Below are positions 52,644 through 63,988 of a stretch of DNA of 64,000 bases, piece after piece (position 1 is the first letter of the stretch; every line of letters starts with the position of its first letter). The position numbers were made by a program, and so were the translations under genes. This DNA is from CAVSRC01 sp963785065 (GTDB lineage: Bacteria > Pseudomonadota > Alphaproteobacteria > Rhizobiales > Kaistiaceae), in contig CAWATX010000002.1 of the NCBI GenBank assembly GCA_963785065.1, positions 1,116,001-1,180,000 of the forward strand. Reading direction: 5' to 3'. The notes beneath the pieces are model-generated. The model was not told the DNA's origin. It saw nothing but the letters and a program-made list of their open reading frames with translations, and made no database searches.

Positions 52644-52678
52644 GTCCTACCGGCGCACGAGTGATTCGCCGGCAGGAC
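52644..52678. other. Strong hairpin between gntK and the next small gene
   Basis: GTCCT-a-CCGGCG / CGCCGG-c-AGGAC, a 12-bp stem with one mismatch and an 11-nt loop. It ends ten bases before the next start codon, so besides ending gntK transcription it could mask that gene's ribosome binding site. No T-run follows. Confidence 0.5.
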
Positions 52679-52687
52679 ATCTGTAAA

Positions 52688-52888
52688 ATGGCTGAGATCA
52701 TCCAGTTTCCGTTGCGCCCCGCCGAGCCGGACGATGGCGAGGTGCTCGACATCGACCTGCTCACCGCCGTCGACGTGGCCATCCGCGACCTGCGCGACAT
52801 CGCCCGAGCGTTGGGCGAGGACAGTGTGCGCGAACAGGCCGACGCCTGCCGGCTCATGCTCGAACGCGCTTTCAGCACCGCCCACTAG
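52688..52888 (+). CDS. Small hypothetical protein upstream of the BrnA-like gene
   Basis: 66 residues starting MAEIIQFPLRPAEPDDGEVL, acidic, with a helical core (TAVDVAIRDLRDIARALGED). It is not a BrnT toxin: there is no basic beta-rich RelE-like fold and it is too short. It sits 13 bases before the BrnA-like gene, so co-expression is likely. Function unknown. Confidence 0.6.
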   Translation: MAEIIQFPLRPAEPDDGEVLDIDLLTAVDVAIRDLRDIARALGEDSVREQADACRLMLERAFSTAH

Positions 52889-52901
52889 AGGCTATCCAAT
52901 C

Positions 52902-53126
52902 ATGGCCAGACGCCCGCCCGACCCGCGCAAGGCGGCCGAAGCCGTCTTTCAGCGCAAGGCGCCGCCCCTGCCCGAGCCGGACGCCGCCAAGCCGGCGACC
53001 CTTCCCGGGGTCAAGGAGCAGGTGAGCCTGCGCCTCGACCGTGACGTGCTCGACTATTTCCAGGAAGCCGGACCCGGCTGGCAGGAGCGCATCAACGCTG
53101 CGCTGCGCAAGGCCGCCGGGCTCTAA
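52902..53126 (+). CDS. BrnA-family antitoxin-like protein (orphan)
   Basis: 74 residues. The C-terminal half KEQVSLRLDRDVLDYFQEAG, then WQERINAALRKAAG, matches the ribbon-helix-helix domain of BrnA antitoxins. No BrnT toxin gene is found on either side. Such orphan BrnA-like proteins are frequent in alphaproteobacterial chromosomes and may be plain regulators. Its stop is two bases from the convergent ABC ATPase gene. Confidence 0.78.
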   Translation: MARRPPDPRKAAEAVFQRKAPPLPEPDAAKPATLPGVKEQVSLRLDRDVLDYFQEAGPGWQERINAALRKAAGL

Positions 53127-53127
53127 C

Positions 53128-54774
53128 CTAGTCCGGTGGCTTCGGCCGCGCGCCCCGCTCGGCGCGGGCGGCCAGCGCCCGCTCGAGATTGGGCGTCGCC
53201 GCGATCAGCTCGACCGTATAGGGATCGCGCGGGCTGGCGAAGACGCGTTCGGTCTCGCCGTGTTCGACGATCCTGCCCGCGCGCATGATGACCACCCGGT
53301 CGGTGATCGCGCGCACCACCGTCAGGTCGTGCGAGATGAACAGGTAGGAAACGGCGAAGCGATCACCCAGATCGGCAAGCAGGTCGAGGATCTGCGCCCT
53401 GATCGACACGTCGAGCGCCGACACCGCCTCGTCGAGCACGATCAGCGACGGGCGGGTGATGAGCGCCCGGGCGATGGCCAGACGCTGGCGCTGGCCGCCG
53501 GAAAACTCGTGCGGATATTTGTCACCATCGGACGGCGACAGCCCAACAGCGCTGAGCGCCTCGTCGACCCGTCTGCGCCGCTCGGCCGGTGACGGCCTGG
53601 AGCGGTCGAGATGGAACGGCTCGGCGATCAGCCGTGCCACCGAATAGCGCGGGTCGAGGCTGCCATAGGGGTCCTGGAAGACCGCCTGGACGTGGCGGCG
53701 GAGGTCGCGCCGCGCCTCCCCGCGGCTCGCCAGAAAGTCGCTGCCATCGAGCATGACGGTGCCGGTGGTCGGCTTCAGGAGCGCCAGGATCACGCGGGCG
53801 AGCGTCGACTTGCCGCTGCCCGATTCACCGACCAGACCCAGATTCTCGCCGCGCCTGATGGTCAGGCCGACATCGTCCACGGCACGGAAATGGCGCGGGC
53901 CGGAAAGAAGCGTCTGTCGCGGCAGGCGATAGTCGTGAACCACGCCGCCGACATCGAGGATCGGTGCCTGGTGACCTTCCTCCGGCGTCAGCCGCCGGGT
54001 CCGCTCCGAACGGTAGGTCGAGGCCTTGAACAGCATGCGCGAATAGGGATTCTTCAGGCCGCGGAAGAGGCCGACCGTCTCGCCGTGCTCGACCACCGCG
54101 CCGTCCTTCATGATGGCGATGCGGTCGGCCATGTCGGCGACCACGGCCAGATCGTGGCTGATGAGGATGAGGCCGACATCGTCCTCGGCGACCAGCCGAC
54201 GCAGTAGATCGAGAATGCGCGCCTGCGTGGTGACGTCGACGGCCGTGGTCGGCTCGTCGGCGATCAACAATTTTGGTTTGAGCACCGTCGCCATGGCGAT
54301 GACCACGCGCTGGCGCTGGCCGCCGGAGAGTTCATGCGGATAGGTGTCCAGCGGAAAGTGCGATACCGGCAGGCCGACGCGTTCGAGCGCCTCGCGCGCC
54401 CGTTCGGCGGCCGCCGCCGACGACACACGGGTATGCACGCGCACCGTCTCGGCGACCTGTGCGCCGATGGTTTGCACCGGGTTGAGGGCGCTCAGTGGCT
54501 CCTGGAACACCATGCCCATGGTACGGCCGCGCTGAGCGCAGAGCGCACGTTCGTCGAGCGCCATCAGGTCGTCGCCGTCGAGCATCACACGGCCGCCAGC
54601 CGTCGCATGATGGGGCAGGAGGCGCATGACGGCGAGCGCCGTCATGGTCTTGCCCGAGCCTGACTCGCCAACGATGCCGAGCACCTCACCGCGTTCGACG
54701 GCCAGCGACACGCCCTTCAGGATCGGCGTGGCGCCGATGGCGACGGTGAGATTGTCGAGGCTGAGCAGGGTCAT
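53128..54774 (-). CDS. Peptide-type ABC transporter ATP-binding protein with two fused ATPase domains
   Basis: 548 residues, a fusion of DppD- and DppF-like subunits. Domain 1 has Walker A GESGSGKTMTAL, signature LSGGQRQRV and Walker B LLIADEPTTAVD. Domain 2 has GESGSGKSTLAR, FSGGQRQRL and LIVLDEAVSALD, where the family more often has DEPVSALD. Both have the C-terminal oligopeptide/dipeptide extension with KNPYSRML and RDPYTVEL. It powers the adjacent importer; its start overlaps the permease stop by four bases. Confidence 0.93.
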   Translation of the reverse strand: MTLLSLDNLTVAIGATPILKGVSLAVERGEVLGIVGESGSGKTMTALAVMRLLPHHATAGGRVMLDGDDLMALDERALCAQRGRTMGMVFQEPLSALNPVQTIGAQVAETVRVHTRVSSAAAAERAREALERVGLPVSHFPLDTYPHELSGGQRQRVVIAMATVLKPKLLIADEPTTAVDVTTQARILDLLRRLVAEDDVGLILISHDLAVVADMADRIAIMKDGAVVEHGETVGLFRGLKNPYSRMLFKASTYRSERTRRLTPEEGHQAPILDVGGVVHDYRLPRQTLLSGPRHFRAVDDVGLTIRRGENLGLVGESGSGKSTLARVILALLKPTTGTVMLDGSDFLASRGEARRDLRRHVQAVFQDPYGSLDPRYSVARLIAEPFHLDRSRPSPAERRRRVDEALSAVGLSPSDGDKYPHEFSGGQRQRLAIARALITRPSLIVLDEAVSALDVSIRAQILDLLADLGDRFAVSYLFISHDLTVVRAITDRVVIMRAGRIVEHGETERVFASPRDPYTVELIAATPNLERALAARAERGARPKPPD

Positions 54775-55633
54775 CTGACCCGCCGCCAGCGCGGATCGAT
54801 GAGGTCGCGCAGGCCGTCGCCGAGAAGGTTGAGCCCGAGGACCGCCACGACGATGGCCGTGCCCGGCAGGATCGCCAGACGCGGCGCCAGCGCGATCATC
54901 GTCTGCGCGTCAGCGAGCATGCGGCCCCAACTTACCGCCGGCGGCTGGGTGCCGAGACCGACATAGGAGAGCGCCGCCTCCGCCAGAATGCCGAGCGAGA
55001 ACTGGATGGTCGCCTGCACCACCAGCGTGCTCAACAGATTGGGGAGGATGTGCTCGACCGAGATCAGCCAGCGTCCCTTGCCGGCGACGCGGGCGGCGAG
55101 CACATAGTCGCGCGTCCACAGCGACAGCGCCGAGCCACGCGTCAGCCGGGCGAAGACCGGCACGTTGAAGATGCCGATGGCGAGGATCGCATTGACGGCG
55201 CCCGGTCCGAGCAGCGCCGTGATCATGATGGCCAGGAGCAGTGCGGGAAAGGCGAAGACGAGGTCGTTGACCCGCATCACCACCTCGTCGAGCAGCCCAC
55301 GCCGCGCCGCCGCCAGAAGCCCGAGCGGCACGCCCAGCCCCAGACCAACGCCGACTGCAACCAGCGCCACCGCCATGGAATTGCGCGCCCCCTCCATCAG
55401 CATGGAGAGCACGTCGCGGCCGAAGAAGTCGGTCCCCAGCCAGTGCAGCGCGCCCGGCGGCTGCAGCCGGTCCGGAATCACGATCGCCGCCGGGTCGTAG
55501 GGCGTCCACACCAGCGAGACGAGCGCGATCGCGACCATGACAAGAGTGATGGCGCCGCCGATCACCAGGCTGCCGTGCAGGCGGCGGCCACCCGCGGGCC
55601 GGACTGCCGGCGCACCGTCGAGCGGATCCGCGC

Positions 55634-55637
<4 letters not shown>
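54771..55637 (-). CDS. Peptide-type ABC transporter permease (DppC-like)
   Basis: 288 residues from ATG 55637. Six membrane helices. N-terminal HWLGTDFFGRDVLSMLMEGA and the EAA-type loop AARVAGKGRWLISVEHILPN followed by LSYVGLGTQPPAVSWGRMLA are typical of DppC/OppC. It overlaps the upstream permease stop (ATGA) and the downstream ATPase start, so the three are translationally coupled. Confidence 0.93.
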
Positions 55638-56584
<947 letters not shown>

Positions 56585-56646
56585 CTAGCTCGTGCCGTCA
56601 CGGAGGGGAGCGGGCGCCGCCGTTTGGCCCGCCCCGGTCCATGTCC

Positions 56647-58131
56647 CTAGTCCTTCCAGAAGACCTTGGTCAGGTCGTTCGCCTGGATTGGCGAATTCGC
56701 CCACAGGCCTTCGATCTTGGCGCTCCACACGCCGGTCTTGGCGAGCTCAAACAGGAACACGTTGACCGCGTCCTCGGCGATCTTCTTCTGGATGTCGCCG
56801 ATGAGCGCGTTGCGCTGGGCCGGGTCGGTCGCCAGATTGAGCTTGTCCATCAGCGCCTTCACGGCGTCCGAGTGGTAGTTGAAGTAGTAGTCGTCGCGGG
56901 CGTAGATGCCGTAGTCGGCGGGCTCGGTGTGCGAGACGATGGTGAGGTCGTAGTCCTTGCCCTTGAACACGTCCGACAGCCACTGCGCCCACTCGACCGG
57001 AATGATCTTCGCCTCGACGCCGACCGCCGCGAGTTGCTGGGCAATGATCTCGCCGCCACGACGGGCATAGCTCGGCGGCGGCAGCTTGAGCGTCACCTTG
57101 AAGCCGTCAGGGTAGCCCGCCTCCTTGAGCAGTTCCTTGGCCTTGTCAGGGTTATAGGGATACATGCCGGTGAGATCGACATAGCCGGGATCGGCCGGCG
57201 AATAGTGGCTGCCGATCGGTGTTCCATAGCCGAACATGGCGCCGTCGATGATCGCCTTGCGGTCGATGGCATAGGACATCGCCTGGCGCACCTTGAGGTC
57301 GTCGAACGGCTTTCTGCCGTTGTTCATGGCCAGGATCGTCTCGCCCTCGGTGGTGCCGATGACCACCTTGAAGCGCGGATCGGCCTTGAACTGGGCGAGC
57401 GTTTCCGGCGCCGGGAAATTGGGGAAGGCATCGACGTCGCCGGCCATCATCGCGGCGAACGCGGCCGTCGGGTCGGAGATGAACTTGAATGTTGCCTTGT
57501 CGAGCTTCGCCGGCGTGCCCCAATAGTCAGGGTTCCTGGCGAGATCGACGCGGTCTCCCTTGACCCAGTCGACGAACTTGAACGGCCCGGTGCCGATCGG
57601 ATGGGTGGCGTTGTCCGCTGCGCTGTTGGGCGCCACGATCTCCGCATCGCCCCAGGCCATGTTGTAGAGGAAGTTGCCCTCGGGATGCTTGAGGGTCACC
57701 TTGACCGTGAGCGGATCGACGACGGCGACGGAGTCGATGGCCGCGAAGAGCTGCTTCTGCCCGTTGGTGCTGCCTTCCGCGGTCGTGCGGTCGAGCGAGA
57801 ACTTGACGACTTGCGCCGTCAGCGGCGTGCCATCGTGGAAATTCACGCCATCATGGAGATGGAAGGTATAGGTCAGCCCATCGTCCGAGATATCCCAGGA
57901 CTTGGCGAGGTCCGGCTGCACCGCACCGGTCTCGTCGATGCGCGTCAGGCCCTCGAAGATGTTAGCATAGGTTACCTCGTCGGTCGCCGCCGCGTTGCCC
58001 GACGTCGGGTCGAGCCCAGTCGGTTCGAGCACCATGCCGATGGTGATGTCGGTTCGCGCGGCCAGTGCCGCGCCCGACATCAGCCCCGCCGCGACGAAGA
58101 CGGCCACCGCCGCCAGCCTGAATGCCTTCAT
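56647..58131 (-). CDS. ABC transporter periplasmic substrate-binding protein, peptide type
   Basis: 494 residues with a Sec signal peptide (AVAVFVAAGLMSGAALAA) and no lipobox cysteine, so it is a soluble periplasmic protein. SBP family 5: DGLTYTFHLHDGVNFHDGTP, GTGPFKFVDWVKGDRVDL, VRQAMSYAIDRKAIIDGAMF and PYNPDKAKELLKEAGYPDGF. The substrate cannot be read; members of this branch transport dipeptides, glutathione or opine-like compounds. It lies between the M20 hydrolase and the permeases. Confidence 0.92.
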   Translation of the reverse strand: MKAFRLAAVAVFVAAGLMSGAALAARTDITIGMVLEPTGLDPTSGNAAATDEVTYANIFEGLTRIDETGAVQPDLAKSWDISDDGLTYTFHLHDGVNFHDGTPLTAQVVKFSLDRTTAEGSTNGQKQLFAAIDSVAVVDPLTVKVTLKHPEGNFLYNMAWGDAEIVAPNSAADNATHPIGTGPFKFVDWVKGDRVDLARNPDYWGTPAKLDKATFKFISDPTAAFAAMMAGDVDAFPNFPAPETLAQFKADPRFKVVIGTTEGETILAMNNGRKPFDDLKVRQAMSYAIDRKAIIDGAMFGYGTPIGSHYSPADPGYVDLTGMYPYNPDKAKELLKEAGYPDGFKVTLKLPPPSYARRGGEIIAQQLAAVGVEAKIIPVEWAQWLSDVFKGKDYDLTIVSHTEPADYGIYARDDYYFNYHSDAVKALMDKLNLATDPAQRNALIGDIQKKIAEDAVNVFLFELAKTGVWSAKIEGLWANSPIQANDLTKVFWKD

Positions 58132-58175
58132 GGTCGGTTCTCCCTGTCCCCTCAGCCGGGTTCAAGCCGGCGGGC

Positions 58176-59447
58176 CTATGCGTGTCCGTAGAGCAGGTGA
58201 TGCGTAGCCAACGCCATGATCTTAGCCGAATCCACCATGTCGTCGATCACGACGTATTCGTCCGGCTGGTGGGCGAGATCGAGGATGCCGGGCCCATAGG
58301 CGATGCAGTCCTTGATGCGGCCGATGCGATCGATGTGTTTCTGGTCGTAGGTGCCGGGCGAGACCACATAGGCGGGATCGCGGCCGAGAACGGCGGCGAT
58401 CGCCTCGGCCACCGAGCGCACCACCGGCGCCTCGCGTTCGGTCATGGTCGGAATCACGTCCCACATGTCGCGCAATTCGTAGCGGAATTTGTCGCGGGTC
58501 CCGGCAAGGCGATCGAGGATGGCGCGCACCTCGCCTTTCACGTCTGCAATGTCTTCCTCGATCAGGAAGCGCCGGTCGATGACCATGCGGCAGGAATCGG
58601 CGACGCAGGCCGACGGGAAGCCCGAATAATCCTCGCCCATGCCGCCGTGGATCGAATTGATGTTGATGGTCGACTGGCGCGCCCCGTCCGGCACCACCGG
58701 CATGGCGGTGCGCCGGGCAGCCAGCGCCGGATAGAGCTCGGTCTCGAAGGCGTCGAGCACGGCGCCCATGTGGCGGATGGCGCTGTCGCCGAGAAACGGC
58801 ATGGAACCGTGGGCGATGCGCCCCTTGGTTTCGATCTCCGCCCACCAGACGCCGCGATGGCCAAGGCAGACGCGATCCTTGTTGAGTGGCTCGGGAATGA
58901 TGACGTGGTCGATGCGCGGCCGCGCCATCAGCCCCCTCTCGGCGAGATAGGCGACGCCACCGTAGCCGCCCGATTCCTCGTCCGCCGTGCCGGATATCTC
59001 GATGGCGCCGGGATGGTCGGGATAGAGCGCGAGGAAGGCCTCCACCGCCACGATCGCCGTCGCCAGACCGCCTTTCATGTCGCAGGTGCCGCGGCCATAG
59101 ATGCGGCCCTCGCGCACCGCCGCGCCGAAGGGATCGAAGCTCCATCCGGCGCCCGGCTCGACCACGTCGATGTGGCCGTTGAAATGGACGCAGGCGCCCG
59201 GGCTACGGCCCTCGCGGCGGGCGATCACGTTCCAGCGCGGATAGCGGTCGCTGTCGCCGGGCGTGCCTTCCGCCCGCACGAAGGTCGCCGCGAAGCCGAG
59301 CGGCTGCAGGCGTCGCGCGATCGCCTCGCAACAGTCGCGATAGGCTTCGCCGGGCGGATTGACCGTGGGCAGGCGGACGAGCGCGCAGGTGAGCGCCACC
59401 AGATCGTCGCGGCGATCCTCGATCTGACGCCCGATTGCCTCCAGCAC
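58176..59447 (-). CDS. M20-family peptidase/deacylase (ArgE/DapE/ACY1 type)
   Basis: 423 residues. The di-zinc site is visible as HFNGHIDVVEPG, GRGTCDMKGGLA (bridging Asp), GTADEESGGYGG (catalytic Glu plus Glu ligand) and IIPEPLN. A dimerisation domain sits in the middle (GRIAHGSMPFLGDSAIRHMG). The 44-bp gap to the substrate-binding protein gene and shared strand suggest it hydrolyses the imported substrate, perhaps an N-acyl amino acid or dipeptide. Confidence 0.92.
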   Translation of the reverse strand: MLEAIGRQIEDRRDDLVALTCALVRLPTVNPPGEAYRDCCEAIARRLQPLGFAATFVRAEGTPGDSDRYPRWNVIARREGRSPGACVHFNGHIDVVEPGAGWSFDPFGAAVREGRIYGRGTCDMKGGLATAIVAVEAFLALYPDHPGAIEISGTADEESGGYGGVAYLAERGLMARPRIDHVIIPEPLNKDRVCLGHRGVWWAEIETKGRIAHGSMPFLGDSAIRHMGAVLDAFETELYPALAARRTAMPVVPDGARQSTININSIHGGMGEDYSGFPSACVADSCRMVIDRRFLIEEDIADVKGEVRAILDRLAGTRDKFRYELRDMWDVIPTMTEREAPVVRSVAEAIAAVLGRDPAYVVSPGTYDQKHIDRIGRIKDCIAYGPGILDLAHQPDEYVVIDDMVDSAKIMALATHHLLYGHA

Positions 59448-59544
59448 GTTTGCTCCGTTCCGATGGCTAGGCCGCCCCCCGGCCCCTCAAGCGGAGCCTC
59501 GGCATTGCCGCAGGCTCTGTCAATCGCGTTCCCGAGCCCCGGCG

Positions 59545-61044
<1,500 letters not shown>

Positions 61045-61179
61045 GGCCGCTTCTCTCTCCCCCGTGCCTGTTGCCGGCCTTCTGTTCGAGGCCTTTTGTC
61101 CCTCAGGCGAATTCGACCGCTCGCCTCGGTACTTGGCAAGCGGAAATTCGCCATAGAGGTGCGAGCGCGGCGGTCAGCC

Positions 61180-61216
61180 GCGTATGACCGTGGGGAGCGC
61201 GTATGACCGTGGGGAG
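61180..61216. repeat. Tandem direct repeat upstream of glpK
   Basis: GCGTATGACCGTGGGGAG occurs twice (61180-61197 and 61199-61216), separated by one base. It lies about 136-172 bp upstream of the glpK start and just past the ArsR-type gene's stop. It could be a recent slippage duplication or a pair of regulator sites. Confidence 0.5.
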
Positions 61217-61225
61217 AGTGTCGCC

Positions 61226-61576
61226 TCAGATCTTGCAGAAGGCGCGGTAGAGCGAGCCAATGATCTCGGCCACCTCCGGGCGGGCGATCGTATAATAGAC
61301 GTTCTTGCCGTCGCGCTGTGCCTCGACCAGTTCATCGGCGCGCAGGCGGGCGAGTTGCTGCGAGACGAAAGGCTGGCGCAGTTGCAGCTTCTGTTCGAGC
61401 TCGCCGACGCTTTTGCGCCCGTCGAGCAGCAGGCACAGGATGATCAGCCGCGTCTCGTGCGACATCGCCTTGAGGAATTCGCTGGCGTGCTGCGCGCTGC
61501 CCACCATCTTTTCGAGGCCCTCCCGCGGGATCGCCTCCTCGCCGTCGGCCGTCACGGACGTCGCTGTCATCTGCAT
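61226..61576 (-). CDS. ArsR-family regulator with SqrR/BigR-type cysteine pair
   Basis: 116 residues. Winged HTH with AMSHETRLIILCLLLDGRKS, VGELEQKLQLRQPFVSQQLA and DGKNVYYTIARPEVAEIIGS. The classical metal motif ELCVCDL is absent. Two cysteines remain, C48 in LIILCLLL and C114 in YRAFCKI, exactly 66 residues apart, the spacing of the sensing pair in SqrR (C41/C107) and BigR (C42/C108). It is therefore likely a sulfide/persulfide-responsive repressor. No sulfide-oxidation gene is next to it in the window. Confidence 0.85.
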   Translation of the reverse strand: MQMTATSVTADGEEAIPREGLEKMVGSAQHASEFLKAMSHETRLIILCLLLDGRKSVGELEQKLQLRQPFVSQQLARLRADELVEAQRDGKNVYYTIARPEVAEIIGSLYRAFCKI

Positions 61577-61894
61577 GTCTGAAATCCTGGGCGCGCTATG
61601 AATCTATTCTTAGTTGCCATCGCAAACATAGTCCACCGAAGGACAACAACAACAGGACGGCAACTGCCGCAGCGCTGCTCGGTGGCGTCCGCATGGCGCC
61701 ACCAGATCCGTCGCTGCCGGTAAGGCCCATCAAGAGCCCAAACCGGATTGAAATACACATTCAGGATTCTGAAAACAATGCGATTCGGAGAATAGTTCCC
61801 TCGTATATGATAGATTATTAGTAAATCATTCTACCCGGCCTCGCTCTCGGAGCAAGACCGGGCTGCAAGGCTGTCGGTTCGCTGCCGGCCGGGC
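61577..61894. other. Intergenic region between the ArsR-type gene and the FtcR-like gene
   Basis: 318 bp without a credible gene. It is AT-rich in the middle (near 61740-61830) and should hold the ArsR-type gene's promoter. A hairpin near the other end belongs to the FtcR-like gene. Confidence 0.6.
61834..61862 (-). terminator. Hairpin downstream of the FtcR-like gene
   Basis: CCCGG-cct-c-GCTC-tcg-GAGC-aaga-CCGGG, a stem with an internal loop, 33 bp past the stop on the minus strand. The following bases (TAGAATGATTTA) are AT-rich but not a T-run. Confidence 0.45.
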
Positions 61895-62680
61895 TCAGGC
61901 GGCCTCGGCATTCTCCATGGCGTCGTCGTCGATGTAATGACGGAGCAGGTCGGCGCTGCTGGCGACCGCCTCGGTCGCCGTCGGCGATGCCTCCTGCCCC
62001 TGTTGGGCATCGAAGCCGATGAACTGATAGCCGAGGTAGCGCTTGGCATCGATCACGTCGTAGCCGAGCTGCAGGCGCAGCTTCTTGCGCAGCTTGCTGA
62101 CATGCCCCTCGACCACCACCTCGTCGACGCTCTCCTCGAACACGCCGTAGACGGCGTTGAAGATCTGCGTCTTGGTGACGCGACGGTGGGCATTCTTGGC
62201 GAGGAATTCGAGGATATGGCGCTCGCGGCGCGGCAATGACAGCGGCTTGCCGTCGATCTCGATGTCGCGGCCATCGAAGAAGATCTTCAGACGCTCGCAG
62301 CTCACCTGCCGGTATTTCCGGTTCACCCGGCGCCAGATCGCCTCGGAACGGGCGATCAGCTCCTTCACATGGACCGGCTTGCGCACCACGTCGTCGATGC
62401 CGGCAGTGAACAGTTCGAGGGTGGAATCGAGGCAGCGGATTTCGGATAGCGCGATGATCGGGGCATCGGTACGGCTGCGAATGAGCCGCGGCAGATTCGG
62501 CCGGTCGTCGCATTCACCCAGCAGGATCGACTGGACCGAATCGATATCACCGGAAGAAGCGGTGAACAGCCATTCACGGAATTCGAGAGGTTGCAGCCCG
62601 AGACTGGCGACGCCTTCCCCTCGGAATGAGGCCGCATATGCTTCGGTCACCTCATCCCGCTTGTCTACGACGATGTGCAT
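61895..62680 (-). CDS. ftcR: FtcR/Rem-type flagellar response regulator
   Basis: 261 residues from ATG 62680 (MHIVVDKRDEVTEAYAASFR). A receiver-like N-terminal domain and an OmpR-type winged helix: LSLPRRERHILEFLAKNAHR, RRVTKTQIFNAVYGVF and EGHVSKLRKKLRLQLG. The closest match I know is FtcR of Brucella / Rem of Sinorhizobium, master regulator of flagellar genes. The receiver lacks an aspartate at the usual phosphorylation strand (DIDSVQSILLGE), while the lysine is kept (VRKPVHVKE), so control may not be by phosphorylation. The tail beyond the winged helix is unusually long and acidic. Confidence 0.82.
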   Translation of the reverse strand: MHIVVDKRDEVTEAYAASFRGEGVASLGLQPLEFREWLFTASSGDIDSVQSILLGECDDRPNLPRLIRSRTDAPIIALSEIRCLDSTLELFTAGIDDVVRKPVHVKELIARSEAIWRRVNRKYRQVSCERLKIFFDGRDIEIDGKPLSLPRRERHILEFLAKNAHRRVTKTQIFNAVYGVFEESVDEVVVEGHVSKLRKKLRLQLGYDVIDAKRYLGYQFIGFDAQQGQEASPTATEAVASSADLLRHYIDDDAMENAEAA

Positions 62681-62906
62681 TAATGCCCCCAGCATGGATC
62701 ATGTTTGCTGCCGGCCCGGCCCAATTCCGCCTACGGCATCGGAAACAGCGCCAAGGCCGTCCGACACCAACGAATCTTGGAAAAATCCGGGAAATCCGGC
62801 TACGCAGACGCGACGCAACGCAACACCGCTGAACGCCGCTATTCTGGGGGAAATATGGTAAACCAATCGCTAACGGACGCCGATGACCGGCGCCCGCGGG
62901 CGTGCC

Positions 62907-63293
62907 TCAGGCCGCCGCCAGGGCGTTCTCGATCTTCGCCGTGAGGGTCTGTGAGTCGAACGGCTTCAGCACGTAGCCGGAAGCGCCGGCATCGTTCGCC
63001 GCCTTGAGGTTTTCCGGCGAGCCCTCGCCGCTCATCAGGATGATCGGCGTTGCCTTCAACGCATCGTCGGCGCGCGCCTGCCGGACCAGCTCCAGTCCAT
63101 CGAGCGGCGCCATGTACCAGTCGGCAATGACCAGACCGTACTGGCGCTCGCGCATCTTGGCGAGCGCCTCCTCGCCGTCGCCTGCCGTATCGATTTCGGC
63201 AAAACCGGCACGATGGAGAAGATTGCGCATGATGCGAACGACAGTCTGATAGTCGTCCACCACCAAGATCGGTATCGAATAGTCGATTGACAT
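62907..63293 (-). CDS. Single-domain response regulator (CheY-like)
   Basis: 128 residues from ATG 63293. Complete receiver: acidic pair ILVVDDYQTVVRIMRNLL, phosphoacceptor Asp in LVIADWYMAPLDGLELV, switch Ser in IILMSGEGSPEN and Lys in GYVLKPFDSQTL. The DWYM variant is typical of the CheY-like proteins beside alphaproteobacterial motility genes. It is 226 bp upstream of, and co-directional with, the FtcR-like gene. Confidence 0.9.
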   Translation of the reverse strand: MSIDYSIPILVVDDYQTVVRIMRNLLHRAGFAEIDTAGDGEEALAKMRERQYGLVIADWYMAPLDGLELVRQARADDALKATPIILMSGEGSPENLKAANDAGASGYVLKPFDSQTLTAKIENALAAA

Positions 63294-63427
63294 GGCTTTC
63301 GCCCGCCCCTTTGGCATCCACTGCGCCGCAGACTAACGCAGGCGGATAAAGGAACCGCGAGATTCGGGTTTCAAAACGTGCCGCCGAAAGCAAGGAACCG
63401 TTAACCACCCGGCTGCGGTGGCCAGTC

Positions 63428-63988
63428 CTATTTGCAGAAGTCGCGCGCCGCGTCCGTCCAGGTGCCGAATCCGGTCGCCACCATATTGGTGATCACGGTG
63501 CACACGTATTTCTTCTGCGCCGGATTGTTGTTCGGCCCGGCGTGATAGCGCGCCACGGCAAGCGTCCAGCTTCCCTCCTGCCGGCGCAGGGCCTTCAGGA
63601 AACGGGCGGCGTAGTCAACATTGGCATGCGGGTCGAACATGCGCTTGAGCGAGGGGAAGGCGTCCCCGTGGAAGTGGTGATTGATCTGCATGCAACCGAT
63701 ATCGATCAGCTTGATCCCCGCCGCCTCGGCGACATCGAAGCGGCGGATGGCATCGTCCAGGCTGGTGGCGAAATAGGCCTCGCCGGCGATGTTCATGGCC
63801 AGCGGCCGGAGCGACTCCTTGTGGCCTGATTCGGTGAGACCGACCGCATAGAGCACGCCGAGCGGCACGTCATATCTGGCCGCTGCCGCGCGCATCTCGC
63901 CCTCGCACGGATTGGCCGGGGCAGCCAGCGCCGCAGCGCTAGACGTAAAGGCGATCAGCGCCACGATAGCGGTCCTGGCGAGGCGCAT
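63428..63988 (-). CDS. Lytic transglycosylase (SLT domain)
   Basis: 186 residues with a signal peptide (TAIVALIAFTSSAAALAA). The catalytic glutamate is in YAVGLTESGHK, followed by the SLT motifs IDIGCMQINHHFHG and VARYHAGPNN. Cys residues near both ends (NPCEGE, RDFCK) may pair. It cleaves peptidoglycan in the periplasm. Next to chemotaxis-type genes, a role in flagellum passage through the wall is plausible but not shown. Confidence 0.9.
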   Translation of the reverse strand: MRLARTAIVALIAFTSSAAALAAPANPCEGEMRAAAARYDVPLGVLYAVGLTESGHKESLRPLAMNIAGEAYFATSLDDAIRRFDVAEAAGIKLIDIGCMQINHHFHGDAFPSLKRMFDPHANVDYAARFLKALRRQEGSWTLAVARYHAGPNNNPAQKKYVCTVITNMVATGFGTWTDAARDFCK

